A stretch of DNA of 36,892 nucleotides from positions 1 to 36,892 of the forward strand of contig CAYUCY010000008.1 in NCBI GenBank assembly GCA_964443525.1, written 5' to 3'. Positions 17,330 through 26,203 of this stretch are shown here, piece by piece. This DNA comes from CAYUCY01 sp964443525 (GTDB taxonomy: Bacteria > Pseudomonadota > Alphaproteobacteria > Caedimonadales > Caedimonadaceae). Numbering within the stretch: the first letter of the stretch is position 1; every line of letters begins with the position of its first letter. The position numbers and the translations under genes were made by a program. Below the pieces are notes generated by a model that was given only the letters and a program-made list of their open reading frames with translations, did no database searches and was not told the origin of the DNA.

Positions 17330-17345
17330 TTGAACGATTGTTCAA
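17330..17345. promoter_or_regulatory. TetR-type operator 1
   Basis: TTGAACGATTGTTCAA has perfect arms TTGAAC and GTTCAA around four bases. It lies 34 bases before the tetR start and just upstream of the -35 element of the methyltransferase promoter. It matches operator 2 at all but two central positions. Confidence 0.8.
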
Positions 17346-17353
17346 TTTTTTTA

Positions 17354-17382
17354 TTGACGAAGCGGAGAATGTCGTGTTAATA
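17354..17382 (+). promoter_or_regulatory. Promoter of the O-methyltransferase gene
   Basis: TTGACG (17354-17359) and TTAATA (17377-17382) are separated by exactly 17 bases. The predicted start of transcription (about 17389) falls inside operator 2, the classic arrangement for repression. Confidence 0.65.
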
Positions 17383-17384
17383 AA

Positions 17385-17400
17385 TTGAACGTTCGTTCAA
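17385..17400. promoter_or_regulatory. TetR-type operator 2
   Basis: TTGAACGTTCGTTCAA has the same arms as operator 1, and its centre is 55 bases from that of operator 1. It covers the predicted transcription start of the methyltransferase gene. Confidence 0.8.
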
Positions 17401-17437
17401 TAAAGAACGATTTTAACCTCAACTTAGGAGTAGTAAG

Positions 17438-18556
17438 ATGAAATATCCTCAAACACCAACTTTGAAGAGCCAATTAAAGAGAATTACTCTTACAGCCGCA
17501 TTGATGCTCGGAACGATGACGTTCGCCGTCACGGCCTCGCAGACCCTGAATGCGGAAGTTCCCGATATCAGAACACTTGCTTACGGTCATATTTTGGCAA
17601 GATCGCTGCATGCGGTTGCTTACTTTAAGGTTGCCGACGCCTTGCAAGAGGGGCCCAAATCGACAGAAACTCTTGCCCAAGAATTGAACCTGAAGGAGGA
17701 CCCTCTTAAAAGAATCCTTCGGGTCCTTGCAAATCACAACATTTTAGAGATGACGAAGAAAGGTATTTTCTCGCTTCCCTCTCATTCAAGATCTTTGATC
17801 AGTACGGAGAAGGGATCTCTTCAGCCTGCGTTTGCTAAGGAATTCGATCAAAGGCGCTGGTCATCTATAGGACATCTTGAAATTCCTCTTAAAACCGGGA
17901 AGAGTTCTTTCAATGAGCTTTACGGTGAAGGTTTTTACGAGTATCTCGAGCATGATTCCGAGGCAGCTGAGCTCTTTAACAAAGGAATGAAGAACTTTTC
18001 CGATCGAGAGGACGAAGAGGTAGGGCCTCTCTTGCCTCTTGGGAGCAGTCGGATTCATTGCGACGTTGGCGGCGGGGCAGGGGGCTTGGTTAGCCAGATT
18101 CTCATGGCTCATCCCCATCTTGAAAAGGGGATTTTAACGGATCTGAAAGATGCTGTTCAAAGAGCAAAGGAACAGTATGGGGGTCGCTTTGAGGGGCGAT
18201 TTGAAGGAACACCCGGTAACTTCTTTGTCAAGCTGCCTTCGGCAGACACATACAGCATCAAGCGCGTTTTTCATAATTGGAGCGATGAAGAGTGTGTCGC
18301 GATCTTCCAAACCTGTTTGAAGGCCATGAATGACAAAAGCTTGGGACGGATCTTCATCATTGAAAAAGTCATCCCGGAAATCCTCGACGGAAGCCTACTC
18401 ATTGATGCAGATCTTCTCGGGTTGACTTTGGGAGGGGGAGCGGAGAGAACACTTGCTGAGTTTATAAAAATAGGTCAAGAGGCAGGTTTTACCTTTGAAG
18501 ATGAAATCAAAACTAAATCGGGTGTCTCGATCTTGAGCTTCAAACCGAGTATCTAA
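17438..18556 (+). CDS. SAM-dependent O-methyltransferase (family 2) with an N-terminal export signal
   Basis: The protein has 372 residues. Residues 41-110 form the winged-helix dimerisation domain typical of plant and bacterial O-methyltransferases (HILARSLHAVAYFKVADAL, LAQELNLKEDPLKRILRVLA). The catalytic domain has the SAM loop DVGGGAGG (209-216) and the catalytic motif HNWSDEE (His279). The first 39 residues are extra: a basic n-region (LKSQLKR), a 16-residue hydrophobic core (ITLTAALMLGTMTFAV) and a possible cleavage site after LNA. The start is supported by TAGGAG before the ATG, so the signal is not an annotation artefact. It is controlled by the operators upstream and is divergent from the broken tetR. 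The substrate is unknown. Confidence 0.9.
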   Translation: MKYPQTPTLKSQLKRITLTAALMLGTMTFAVTASQTLNAEVPDIRTLAYGHILARSLHAVAYFKVADALQEGPKSTETLAQELNLKEDPLKRILRVLANHNILEMTKKGIFSLPSHSRSLISTEKGSLQPAFAKEFDQRRWSSIGHLEIPLKTGKSSFNELYGEGFYEYLEHDSEAAELFNKGMKNFSDREDEEVGPLLPLGSSRIHCDVGGGAGGLVSQILMAHPHLEKGILTDLKDAVQRAKEQYGGRFEGRFEGTPGNFFVKLPSADTYSIKRVFHNWSDEECVAIFQTCLKAMNDKSLGRIFIIEKVIPEILDGSLLIDADLLGLTLGGGAERTLAEFIKIGQEAGFTFEDEIKTKSGVSILSFKPSI

Positions 18557-18582
18557 TCATCAAAAAGGTTTCACAAACTAAG

Positions 18583-18604
18583 GAGGCAGCCCATCGGCTG
18601 CCTC
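18583..18604 (+). terminator. Hairpin after the methyltransferase gene
   Basis: GAGGCAGCC and GGCTGCCTC form a perfect nine-base GC-rich stem with a CATC loop, followed by TCTTCT. It lies 26 bases after the stop codon. The T tract is weak but the stem is strong. Confidence 0.65.
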
Positions 18605-18709
18605 TCTTCTAAAAAACAAGAAGAAAAAATTTCTTATTGCCAAAGATACAATTTTGGGTGCTATAGTGATCGCTGTTAAAAAATTTAGCAGGCATTGTGG
18701 TGCTTGCGG

Positions 18710-18724
18710 TTAACCCTTTATTAA
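18710..18724. promoter_or_regulatory. CtrA box upstream of the MFS gene
   Basis: TTAACCCTTTATTAA matches TTAA-N7-TTAA exactly, with the extended TTAACC left half. It lies 57 bases before the chosen ATG. By base composition one or two such matches are expected by chance in a window of this size, so position is the main support. Confidence 0.45.
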
Positions 18725-18780
18725 GAATTTTTGATGAAAGCTTAACGCCAATGGTATCGACGAGAGGTGAAGACAAAAAA

Positions 18781-20079
18781 ATGCAGGCAAAAATGTCCTC
18801 GATGGACCCCCCCCTCCAAATGAGGGCATTTCCATGGATGATCTGGGCTTGCGGTGCTGTTTTTTATTTTTACCAATTTATTTTGCGGGTTTCCCCCAGC
18901 ATCATGAATCAAGATTTGATGATGGCGTTTGGCGTGCACGGGTGTGCTTTGGGAGCTTTAGCTTCCGCATACTATAATGCTTATGCGGCCATGCAAATCC
19001 CCCTAGGAATTTCTCTTGATAAATACGGACCGCGTCGCGTCCTGATCTTTTCGTGCTTGCTATGCGTTTTAGGCAGCGTTCTTTTTGCGGCCGCGCCGAC
19101 CTTAATGATGGCTGCTCTCGGGAGAACTTTGATGGGAATCGGTTCTGCCTGTGCGTTTATCGGGACTTTGAAACTTGCGACTTTATGGTTTCCACCTGCC
19201 AAAGTCGGCATGGTCGTAGGCTTGACCATGCTTTTGGGTACGGTCGGAGCGAGCTCAGGAAAAGCGCCCCTTGCGATGCTTATTGATTACCAGGGATGGA
19301 GAGGAGCGATCTTTACGACTGCCTTGATCGGCATCACTCTTTTGATTGCCATGGTATTTATTCTGAAGGATAGAAAAAAGAGTGTCTCGGAAAAATCCGC
19401 CGCTGGTGCCTCTTCTCATCCACAAGAACCTTGGAAGTTTTTCAAAGGGTTTCTTAATGTAATATCAACTCCTCAAATGTGGATTGTAGCTCTTTTCGGG
19501 TCTTTAATGTACGTGCCGCTTGCGGCTTTTGCGGATCTTTGGGGAGATCATTTTTTGATGGATCGCTACGGCATCGATCGAAAGATCGCCGGCTCTATCA
19601 CCATGTGGATTTATTGGGGGATCGCAGCCGGAAGTCCTTTAACGACAATGCTCTCTGACTTTTTGAAAAGTCGGCGCATTCCGATGAGAATTGCAGGTAT
19701 TTTCTCTTGCTTTGTTTACCTTGCGATCCTTTATCTTCCTGTCCCGATTGCCTTTATGCCGTTCTTAATGTTTGTGGCGGGGATCTCTTTTTGCGGGCAG
19801 ATTTTGATCTTTGCCTCCGTTGTTGAGATCATGCCTGTTTGGGTGAGCGGAATTTCTCTTGCCTTTACAAACATGATCGTCATGATGAGCGGCGTGATCT
19901 TTCAGCCCGTCGTAGGTCAGCTTTTAGACCTTAGCTGGAATAACGGTCCTCTTAAAGACGGTGTTCCCGATTACAGCTTAACTGATTGGAGGTTCGCGTT
20001 TATAACGCTTCCTCTTTGCCTTCTCGTGGCTTTTTTCGTTACCTTTTTTATTCGAGAAACGTACCCGAGAGAGAAATAG
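18781..20079 (+). CDS. Major facilitator superfamily transporter
   Basis: From 18781 the protein has 432 residues with about twelve membrane helices. The MFS loop 2-3 signature is visible as GISLDKYGPRRVLI, and the first helix contains FYFYQFILRVSPSIM, which I associate with a transporter subgroup found in gamma- and alphaproteobacterial intracellular bacteria. The substrate cannot be inferred. The frame opens at a GTG at 18697, but that start would put the CtrA box inside the gene. The ATG at 18781 has GAGGTGAAGA upstream and leads directly into the hydrophobic part. ATG 18751 is another option. It is convergent with the glutamate dehydrogenase gene. Confidence 0.88.
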   Translation: MQAKMSSMDPPLQMRAFPWMIWACGAVFYFYQFILRVSPSIMNQDLMMAFGVHGCALGALASAYYNAYAAMQIPLGISLDKYGPRRVLIFSCLLCVLGSVLFAAAPTLMMAALGRTLMGIGSACAFIGTLKLATLWFPPAKVGMVVGLTMLLGTVGASSGKAPLAMLIDYQGWRGAIFTTALIGITLLIAMVFILKDRKKSVSEKSAAGASSHPQEPWKFFKGFLNVISTPQMWIVALFGSLMYVPLAAFADLWGDHFLMDRYGIDRKIAGSITMWIYWGIAAGSPLTTMLSDFLKSRRIPMRIAGIFSCFVYLAILYLPVPIAFMPFLMFVAGISFCGQILIFASVVEIMPVWVSGISLAFTNMIVMMSGVIFQPVVGQLLDLSWNNGPLKDGVPDYSLTDWRFAFITLPLCLLVAFFVTFFIRETYPREK

Positions 20080-20172
20080 AGCTTTCCCCATTCCTCTAAT
20101 TTCTGCTAAAGTCCTTCAAGTTTTCCAAAGCAGGAGCGGCTCGAGCAGCCATGGGATCTGTTGCAGTTCCCT

Positions 20173-23100
20173 TTAGCTGATGTCGGTCAAAAACTGTCTT
20201 AAGGTTCGGACGACGACTGTTAAGACGGAGAGATCGATGGTGGCGCTGGCTTGAACTTCTGAGAGAAGTTGTTCGACTTTTTGGACATCAAAGTGATTTC
20301 CCTCTGTCCATTTTACATAAAGATCTTGAATGTCCGATCTCTTCGAAGAAGGAGCCGTTTCCAGGATGGAGCTTACGAGCTCTGCTTGAGTGCTATACAG
20401 ATCCTCGGTCAAGCCCGAGAGAGCTATCCGGTGCCAAGACGTATTCGAGTGCAAGCTGGAGATTCTTTCCCGAAGACGATTGAAATAGAATCTCTCCCCC
20501 GCCAGATAATAGAGCTTTGCCACCTGATTAATCTGAAACCCCGTATTTGATGAAATAATAATGATGTCTGGAGAAGAGGTTGCAATCTTTAAAATAGCAA
20601 GTTCCCTTGCGAAAGCCTGGGGAAGCCCTAAGTTTTCATAAGCTGCTTTTAATTCTTCGTAAGATGCTTTGCTAGAAGGATCTAAAATCATGTCCAGATT
20701 TGTTACGAGCGCATCAAAGCCGATCTTAAGACTTGTAACTGCTTGAGTAATCGGGCCGGTTAAGGTGTAGTGATTTAAAAGCCAGTGGGTTACACGCTTT
20801 GTCATCTCCAGGAGGTCGAGATTAATTTTCGTGAAGTTTGCAGGCAAAAGAGTCGGATAAATCGCATCCAAATCCCGACGCAGCACTTTCAAGTTGAAAA
20901 GACCTCGAGTAACAAGATAGGCCTTCAAAACTGTTTCAAATTCGCAATGAACACGTTGCATCAGGCTGAATGTGTAATCGGGGCCGAGAGTATGAACGAT
21001 TTCGTTAACGGCGAGCGTTGCAATAATTTCCTTCCTTAAGGGATGCTGTAAGATGGCTGGACGGTAGGCTTTACGAATCGGTTCAGGGAAATAATTTACG
21101 AGATCTTCTTCAAGTGCAAAATCTTCTAAAATCGAGGAGTTTAGTATTTTTTCGTAGAAATAGATCTTGGCGTAGGACTGAACGACCGCAAGTTCGGGAC
21201 GTGTAAGGCCTTTTTGCAAAGCTTGATTCTCGGCAAGAGTCGCCTCATCGGGGAGGAATTCGAGAGATCGGTTCAACTTACCTTCGGTTTCAAGGGTCCG
21301 CATGAGCTTGCCCTGATAATCCAGAAGTTTTGGACTCTGAGATTCGATTTGACTGAGGGATAAAGCCAGCTTGAAGTTATCGCGTAAAACAAGGTAAGCA
21401 ACCTCATCCGTCATCTTTTCAAGCAGTTTATTTCGTGTCTCAAACTCGAGCTCATCTTTAGCCATAATTTGAGAGAGAAGAATTTTAATATTCACCTCAT
21501 GGTCGGAGCAATTGACGCCGCCTGAGTTGTCGATTGCATCGGTATTTAAGCGGCCTCCCCGTTGGGCATATTCAATGCGAGCTTGTTGCGTCATACCGAG
21601 GTTTGCACCTTCACCGATAACTCTGGCCTGAAGATCCCGTCCGTTTACTCTGACAGCATCATTCGACCGATCTCCAACATCACTGTGACTTTCATGTGAG
21701 GCTTTAACGAAAGTTCCGATACCGCCGAACCAGATCAGATCAACATTCATTTTTAGAAGAGATGAAACGATCTCATTAGGCGTCATCTCGATCCTATCTG
21801 TGGAGAGCAACTGACGGATTTCGGGGGAGAGGGGAATGAATTTTGCTTTTCTTTCAAAAACGCCGCCCCCCTTAGAGATATATTTTTCTTTATAATCAGC
21901 CCAGGTTGAACGAGGAAGTTCAAAAAGACGCTTGCGCTCCGCATAGCTTTTTTCAAGATTCGGGTTCGGATCGAGAAAAATGTGCATATGGTTGAACGCC
22001 GCAACGAGCCTAATCTTATCCGAGTATAACATGCCGTTCCCGAAGACATCTCCCGCCATATCGCCGACCCCCAAAACAGCGATAGAGTCACGCGCGGGGT
22101 CGACGCCTAACTCGTAAAAATGGCGTTTGACAGACTCCCAAGCACCTCTGGCGGTAATGCCCATTTTTTTGTGATCGTAGCCGGCTGAACCTCCTGAGGC
22201 GAACGCATCGTCCAGCCAGAATTGATATTTTTGCGCGATCTCATTTGCAATATCCGAGAATGTAGCTGTTCCTTTGTCCGCTGCAACAACGAGATAAGTA
22301 TCATCATCATCCCATCGAACCACATTTTTAGGAGGAACGATTTTCCCTTTCACCAGGTTGTCTGTAATATCTAGAAGGCCGCGAATCATCGTTTGATAGC
22401 ATTGAATGCCTTCTGCGAAAATTTCCTCGCGGGTCCCCCCTTCCGGGAGTTTTTTGGCAATAAATCCTCCCTTTGAGCCCACTGGAACAATGACAGTGTT
22501 TTTAACCATTTGGGCCTTCATGAGACTCAAAATCTCTGTTCTGTAGTCTTCAAATCGATCAGACCAGCGAATTCCGCCGCGCGCAACCTTTCCACCGCGC
22601 AAATGAACGGCTTCCATTCGTGCGGAATAGATAAAGATTTCATACATCGGTTTCGGCAGAGGAATTTCTCGAATCTTTTGACAATCAAATTTTAAAGAAA
22701 GATAAGGCTTAAATCGATTATCTTTCGTTTTTTGGAAATAATTGGTTCGAAGCGTTGATTCGATAAGATTGACATACCCTCTCAAAATGCGGTCCTCATC
22801 GGGGCTTTCAATGGCATCGAGAAGTTTATAGAGTTCCGTTAGAAGGCGCTTATCGGTCTTGGCGATTTCAGGGTTAAACTTTTTTTCAAAGAAGGAAATA
22901 ATTTTATTTGTGATTGTTTCATGTTTTACGAGAGTTTGTTCTATATATTCGCGACTAAAGGGGAGCTGCAGTTGCCTCAGATATTTGCTGTAAGCGCGCA
23001 GCAAGTTACATTGACGCCAGTTCAGGCCTGCTCTTAAAATCAGACGGTTAAAACCGTCATCTTCAACTTCTTGATGATAAATGTAAATCAGGGCCTTAAG

Positions 23101-25050
23101 GAAATCCTCGCCGGATTCTTTAAGGTTAATGGGACAGCCGCCTCGACTTTCGAGTTCATAATCATGAATCCAGACAACTCTAGATTCTCCGGATGGTCTG
23201 ACTTGAAAGGGAATTTCCGTAACTACACGTAAGTCAAGATTCTCAAGGATAGGCAAAATGTCTGAAAGAGGGATTGGTTTTTCAAGGTTGTAAATTTTTA
23301 GCCTAACATAATGCTCAGGAGTGGCTTCACCGATATACAGTCGAGCTCCGAATTCTCCCGTGGCAAGAGTTTTTTCAGCTTCTTCAATATCATGAAGAAC
23401 ATGAAGGTTCTTGAAGCGTTCTTGATACCCCTTGCCGAAGGCCCCTCGATACTTCTTCAAAAGTCGAGCTGCATTTAATTCATCATAAACATCCATCAAA
23501 ACCGCCTTAAGGTCGTCTCGCCAAGAACGAGAAATATCAATAAGGCGTGCTTCAATCTTTTTGGTATCAGCGGGTTCTTGAGGACCATTATTGGCAACAA
23601 TCGTGTAATTTACACGAGCAAAGGCTAATGAACCGTACTGAGCCTTGTAAACGGTGATATGACCATTGAGCTCTTCTTCAAGGACAAGACCAATTTGATC
23701 GCACAGTTCCGAATCAAAACGGTCCCGAGGGACATAAACAAGACAGGATAAGAAGCGATTGAACTGATCTCGACGAATAAAGAGAGCAACGCGATGCCGT
23801 TCTTGGAGATGCAGGATAGATAAGCCGATGTGGCTCAACTCTTCAACGGAGGCCTGAAAGAGATCGTCTCGTGGAAGAGAATCCAAAATATGAATAAGCG
23901 CTTTTCCATCATGCCATTGGGGGGATAGATGAGCGTGTTTTAAAACGAGATCCACTTTTCGTCGCAAGAGAGGGATATCTCTTGCACTGCTGTCATAAGC
24001 GATGGATGTGAAAAGGCCTAAGAAGAGATGAAGTCCGGTAACGTTGCCGTCTGAATCAACTCTTTTAATTCCAATGGCATCTAACGCTACACCGCGGTGA
24101 ACGCGACTAAGCTGCGTTGCCTTATTGATAAGGAGGGTTTTGGGGTCATAAATATACTCAAGTGTCTTCTCATCCAACTTGACGCCTTTAAAGAGGTAGG
24201 ACAGATCCTGCATTTCTTTTGCGTTCATGATGCCCAGAGTTTCACGGCATTTGGACTTTAGAGAGGCTGGATCCTTAGCGGGCATTAAGTCGTAGAACGC
24301 ATACCCCAAGAAGGTGAAGTGATCTTCTTTCATCCATTGAAGAAATTTTTCGACCTCGGTCCGTTGTTCCTGGCTACGAGGAGAGTGCGGCGAGAGAAGA
24401 TCGGCAAGAGCAACCTCTATTTTCTGCCTCATTTCTTGCCAGTCGGAAGTCGCTAGGAGAACGTCTCTCAACACAATAGCAAGTTCTCTTTCAATGTCTT
24501 TTACGAGATCCGGCGTTGCTCCCTCGACGATTTCACAATGAATCACAGACTCGAATGTTCCTTCTTCGGGCCCCCCTTTGTGTTCTAGGATTTGGTCCAA
24601 GTGACCCTTTTCATCTCGATGAAGTTTTAAAACGGGATGAATGATTCTTCGCGGTGTTAGCTCGAAACGGGCCAACATCTCGATCAAAGAGTCTACCAGG
24701 AAAGACATATCGTCGTTGACGATATTAATCACGATACGCTCGGAGAGGTGAGTTTTGAAGTCGGGGCGCCAATAATAAACCTTCATTTTCGGTTCCCCTG
24801 CCTTTCGATCTTGGATATACTCCCACATCTCTGAAAGACCTGAGGCAATCCGCTCGGTCGGAAGTTTTCGAATTTCTTCATAAGAAGGGTGTCGATAGAA
24901 TTGCTTGATAAAACTTTTGATGTTTTCTTTGTGCTTCGGGTTGAAATTTCTTTGAACGAGTTTTGTGATTTCGTCAAGAAGCGCTTCTTTTTGTTTTTGA
25001 TGTGGCACTTGATCCCCCACACATGGCTTATAAATACTCATATACGACAT
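20173..25050 (-). CDS. NAD-specific glutamate dehydrogenase, large (180 kDa) type
   Basis: The protein has 1625 residues, the normal length for this family. The N-terminal 700 residues carry ACT-like regulatory domains (for example VINIVNDDMSFLVDSLIEML). The catalytic region starts near 790 with RGGKVARGGIRWSDRFEDYR, followed by VPVGSKGGF (about 853), and the NAD-binding part contains WFGGIGTF and EGANLGMTQQARIEYAQRGG (about 1150) and NSGGVNCSDHEVN. It deaminates glutamate to 2-oxoglutarate, feeding amino acid carbon into the TCA cycle. No clear ribosome binding site marks the start; ATG 25041 is an alternative three codons in. It lies downstream of tRNA-Gly on the same strand. Confidence 0.96.
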   Translation of the reverse strand: MSYMSIYKPCVGDQVPHQKQKEALLDEITKLVQRNFNPKHKENIKSFIKQFYRHPSYEEIRKLPTERIASGLSEMWEYIQDRKAGEPKMKVYYWRPDFKTHLSERIVINIVNDDMSFLVDSLIEMLARFELTPRRIIHPVLKLHRDEKGHLDQILEHKGGPEEGTFESVIHCEIVEGATPDLVKDIERELAIVLRDVLLATSDWQEMRQKIEVALADLLSPHSPRSQEQRTEVEKFLQWMKEDHFTFLGYAFYDLMPAKDPASLKSKCRETLGIMNAKEMQDLSYLFKGVKLDEKTLEYIYDPKTLLINKATQLSRVHRGVALDAIGIKRVDSDGNVTGLHLFLGLFTSIAYDSSARDIPLLRRKVDLVLKHAHLSPQWHDGKALIHILDSLPRDDLFQASVEELSHIGLSILHLQERHRVALFIRRDQFNRFLSCLVYVPRDRFDSELCDQIGLVLEEELNGHITVYKAQYGSLAFARVNYTIVANNGPQEPADTKKIEARLIDISRSWRDDLKAVLMDVYDELNAARLLKKYRGAFGKGYQERFKNLHVLHDIEEAEKTLATGEFGARLYIGEATPEHYVRLKIYNLEKPIPLSDILPILENLDLRVVTEIPFQVRPSGESRVVWIHDYELESRGGCPINLKESGEDFLKALIYIYHQEVEDDGFNRLILRAGLNWRQCNLLRAYSKYLRQLQLPFSREYIEQTLVKHETITNKIISFFEKKFNPEIAKTDKRLLTELYKLLDAIESPDEDRILRGYVNLIESTLRTNYFQKTKDNRFKPYLSLKFDCQKIREIPLPKPMYEIFIYSARMEAVHLRGGKVARGGIRWSDRFEDYRTEILSLMKAQMVKNTVIVPVGSKGGFIAKKLPEGGTREEIFAEGIQCYQTMIRGLLDITDNLVKGKIVPPKNVVRWDDDDTYLVVAADKGTATFSDIANEIAQKYQFWLDDAFASGGSAGYDHKKMGITARGAWESVKRHFYELGVDPARDSIAVLGVGDMAGDVFGNGMLYSDKIRLVAAFNHMHIFLDPNPNLEKSYAERKRLFELPRSTWADYKEKYISKGGGVFERKAKFIPLSPEIRQLLSTDRIEMTPNEIVSSLLKMNVDLIWFGGIGTFVKASHESHSDVGDRSNDAVRVNGRDLQARVIGEGANLGMTQQARIEYAQRGGRLNTDAIDNSGGVNCSDHEVNIKILLSQIMAKDELEFETRNKLLEKMTDEVAYLVLRDNFKLALSLSQIESQSPKLLDYQGKLMRTLETEGKLNRSLEFLPDEATLAENQALQKGLTRPELAVVQSYAKIYFYEKILNSSILEDFALEEDLVNYFPEPIRKAYRPAILQHPLRKEIIATLAVNEIVHTLGPDYTFSLMQRVHCEFETVLKAYLVTRGLFNLKVLRRDLDAIYPTLLPANFTKINLDLLEMTKRVTHWLLNHYTLTGPITQAVTSLKIGFDALVTNLDMILDPSSKASYEELKAAYENLGLPQAFARELAILKIATSSPDIIIISSNTGFQINQVAKLYYLAGERFYFNRLRERISSLHSNTSWHRIALSGLTEDLYSTQAELVSSILETAPSSKRSDIQDLYVKWTEGNHFDVQKVEQLLSEVQASATIDLSVLTVVVRTLRQFLTDIS

Positions 25051-25170
25051 AGCGTATCTGAAAAAAATTTTCGAGCCCTAGTTTAGCAGAATAGGAAAAA
25101 AGTGAATTTTTCGTTAAAATTTTATGTAAAAATATTTTGAATAAAATAAGGGCTTTAAAGGAACATCTTT

Positions 25171-25245
25171 TGGAGCGGGCGAAGGGATTTGAACCCTCGA
25201 CCCCAACCTTGGCAAGGTTGTGCTCTACCCCTGAGCTACGCCCGC
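25171..25245 (-). tRNA. tRNA-Gly (anticodon GCC), CCA encoded
   Basis: On the minus strand it reads GCGGGCGTAGCTCAGGGG and closes with CGCCCGC, discriminator T and CCA, giving 75 bases. The anticodon stem CAACC/GGTTG encloses TTGCCAA, anticodon GCC. The T arm GAGGG/CCCTT with TTCAAAT is standard, with one G-U pair. Confidence 0.97.
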
Positions 25246-25309
25246 TCATCAAGCGATGTAAGGGATAATAGCGAAGTCATCTGATTTTGCAAGAGGATAT
25301 TTAAAAAAG

Positions 25310-26203
25310 TTATGAAGGTTTCGGCCAACGACGATGAAGCCAAAACCACTGCTCAGGCCTGGCACGAATCCAATCTTCGAGGTGTTGATTCATTTGATGC
25401 AAAAGGTCGAGGGTTTCGGAATGAATATCTCCCTTTTGCTGAGGGTTGAGAGGAGGGTAGTACGTGACCCGAAAGCGACTCCCTTCGAGTCGTTCAACAC
25501 GAACGGGGACAAAGGGGACATCATACTTTAAGGCAAGACGCGCCCCTGCGGGAGCCGTCATCGCGGGGATCTCGAAAAATGGGACCGCTTCTCCTTCATT
25601 TAGCTTTTGATCGGAGAGCATCGAAATATGCTCGCCCTTTTTAAGGGCAGCGATCATCTGCTTTCCTCCTTCGGTTCCCTTCGTGATAACCTTTGTTGCC
25701 ACTTGCCGATGGACAAGATTAATAAATTTATCCGTCAGGGGATAGTTGAGCTTCCGGTAAAGTTGTGTGAACTCCATTCCGCGCCTGAGGGCTGCGAGGG
25801 TTGCAAGCTCCCAGTTAGCAAGATGCGCTAAAAATAGAATGGCGCCTTTTCCGTCATCCCTTAGTTGGTCGATAATTTCTGTACCTAATACTTCGACTCG
25901 GCTGTCTGGTGTATAAAATTCAAGACGAGCCAAGTGAACATATTCGGCAATCGTTCGTCCCAAGTTTTCCCACATTCCTTGGATGATCAGAGTTTTTTCG
26001 GCTTCTGAAAGATCAGGTATGGCACGGTCCAGGTTTTTGAGGGCTCTTCGGGTCAAACCCAATCGAGGGCCGAGCGCGCGCGCTACCTTGCCTCCTAGAT
26101 CGGAAGCGCTTTGAAACGAAAGCGGCCTGAGAATAGCATAGGTGATGCAAAGAAGGATGACTTGAAGGAGGTCAAGAGCCGTTCTTTTAAAGAGTTTAAG
26201 CAT
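25310..26203 (-). CDS. LpxL/HtrB-like lipid A late acyltransferase
   Basis: The protein has 297 residues. An N-terminal membrane segment (DLLQVILLCITYAILRPL) is followed by the acyltransferase core with the HX4E motif HLANWE (His127, Glu132) and the family features NLDRAIPDLSEAEK, LSDQKLNEGEAVPFF and PEQWFWLHRRWP. Such enzymes add a secondary acyl chain to Kdo-lipid IVA at the inner membrane. Its ATG overlaps the lpxK stop (ATGA), so it is the last gene of the lipid A operon. The acyl specificity cannot be assigned. Confidence 0.92.
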   Translation of the reverse strand: MLKLFKRTALDLLQVILLCITYAILRPLSFQSASDLGGKVARALGPRLGLTRRALKNLDRAIPDLSEAEKTLIIQGMWENLGRTIAEYVHLARLEFYTPDSRVEVLGTEIIDQLRDDGKGAILFLAHLANWELATLAALRRGMEFTQLYRKLNYPLTDKFINLVHRQVATKVITKGTEGGKQMIAALKKGEHISMLSDQKLNEGEAVPFFEIPAMTAPAGARLALKYDVPFVPVRVERLEGSRFRVTYYPPLNPQQKGDIHSETLDLLHQMNQHLEDWIRARPEQWFWLHRRWPKPS

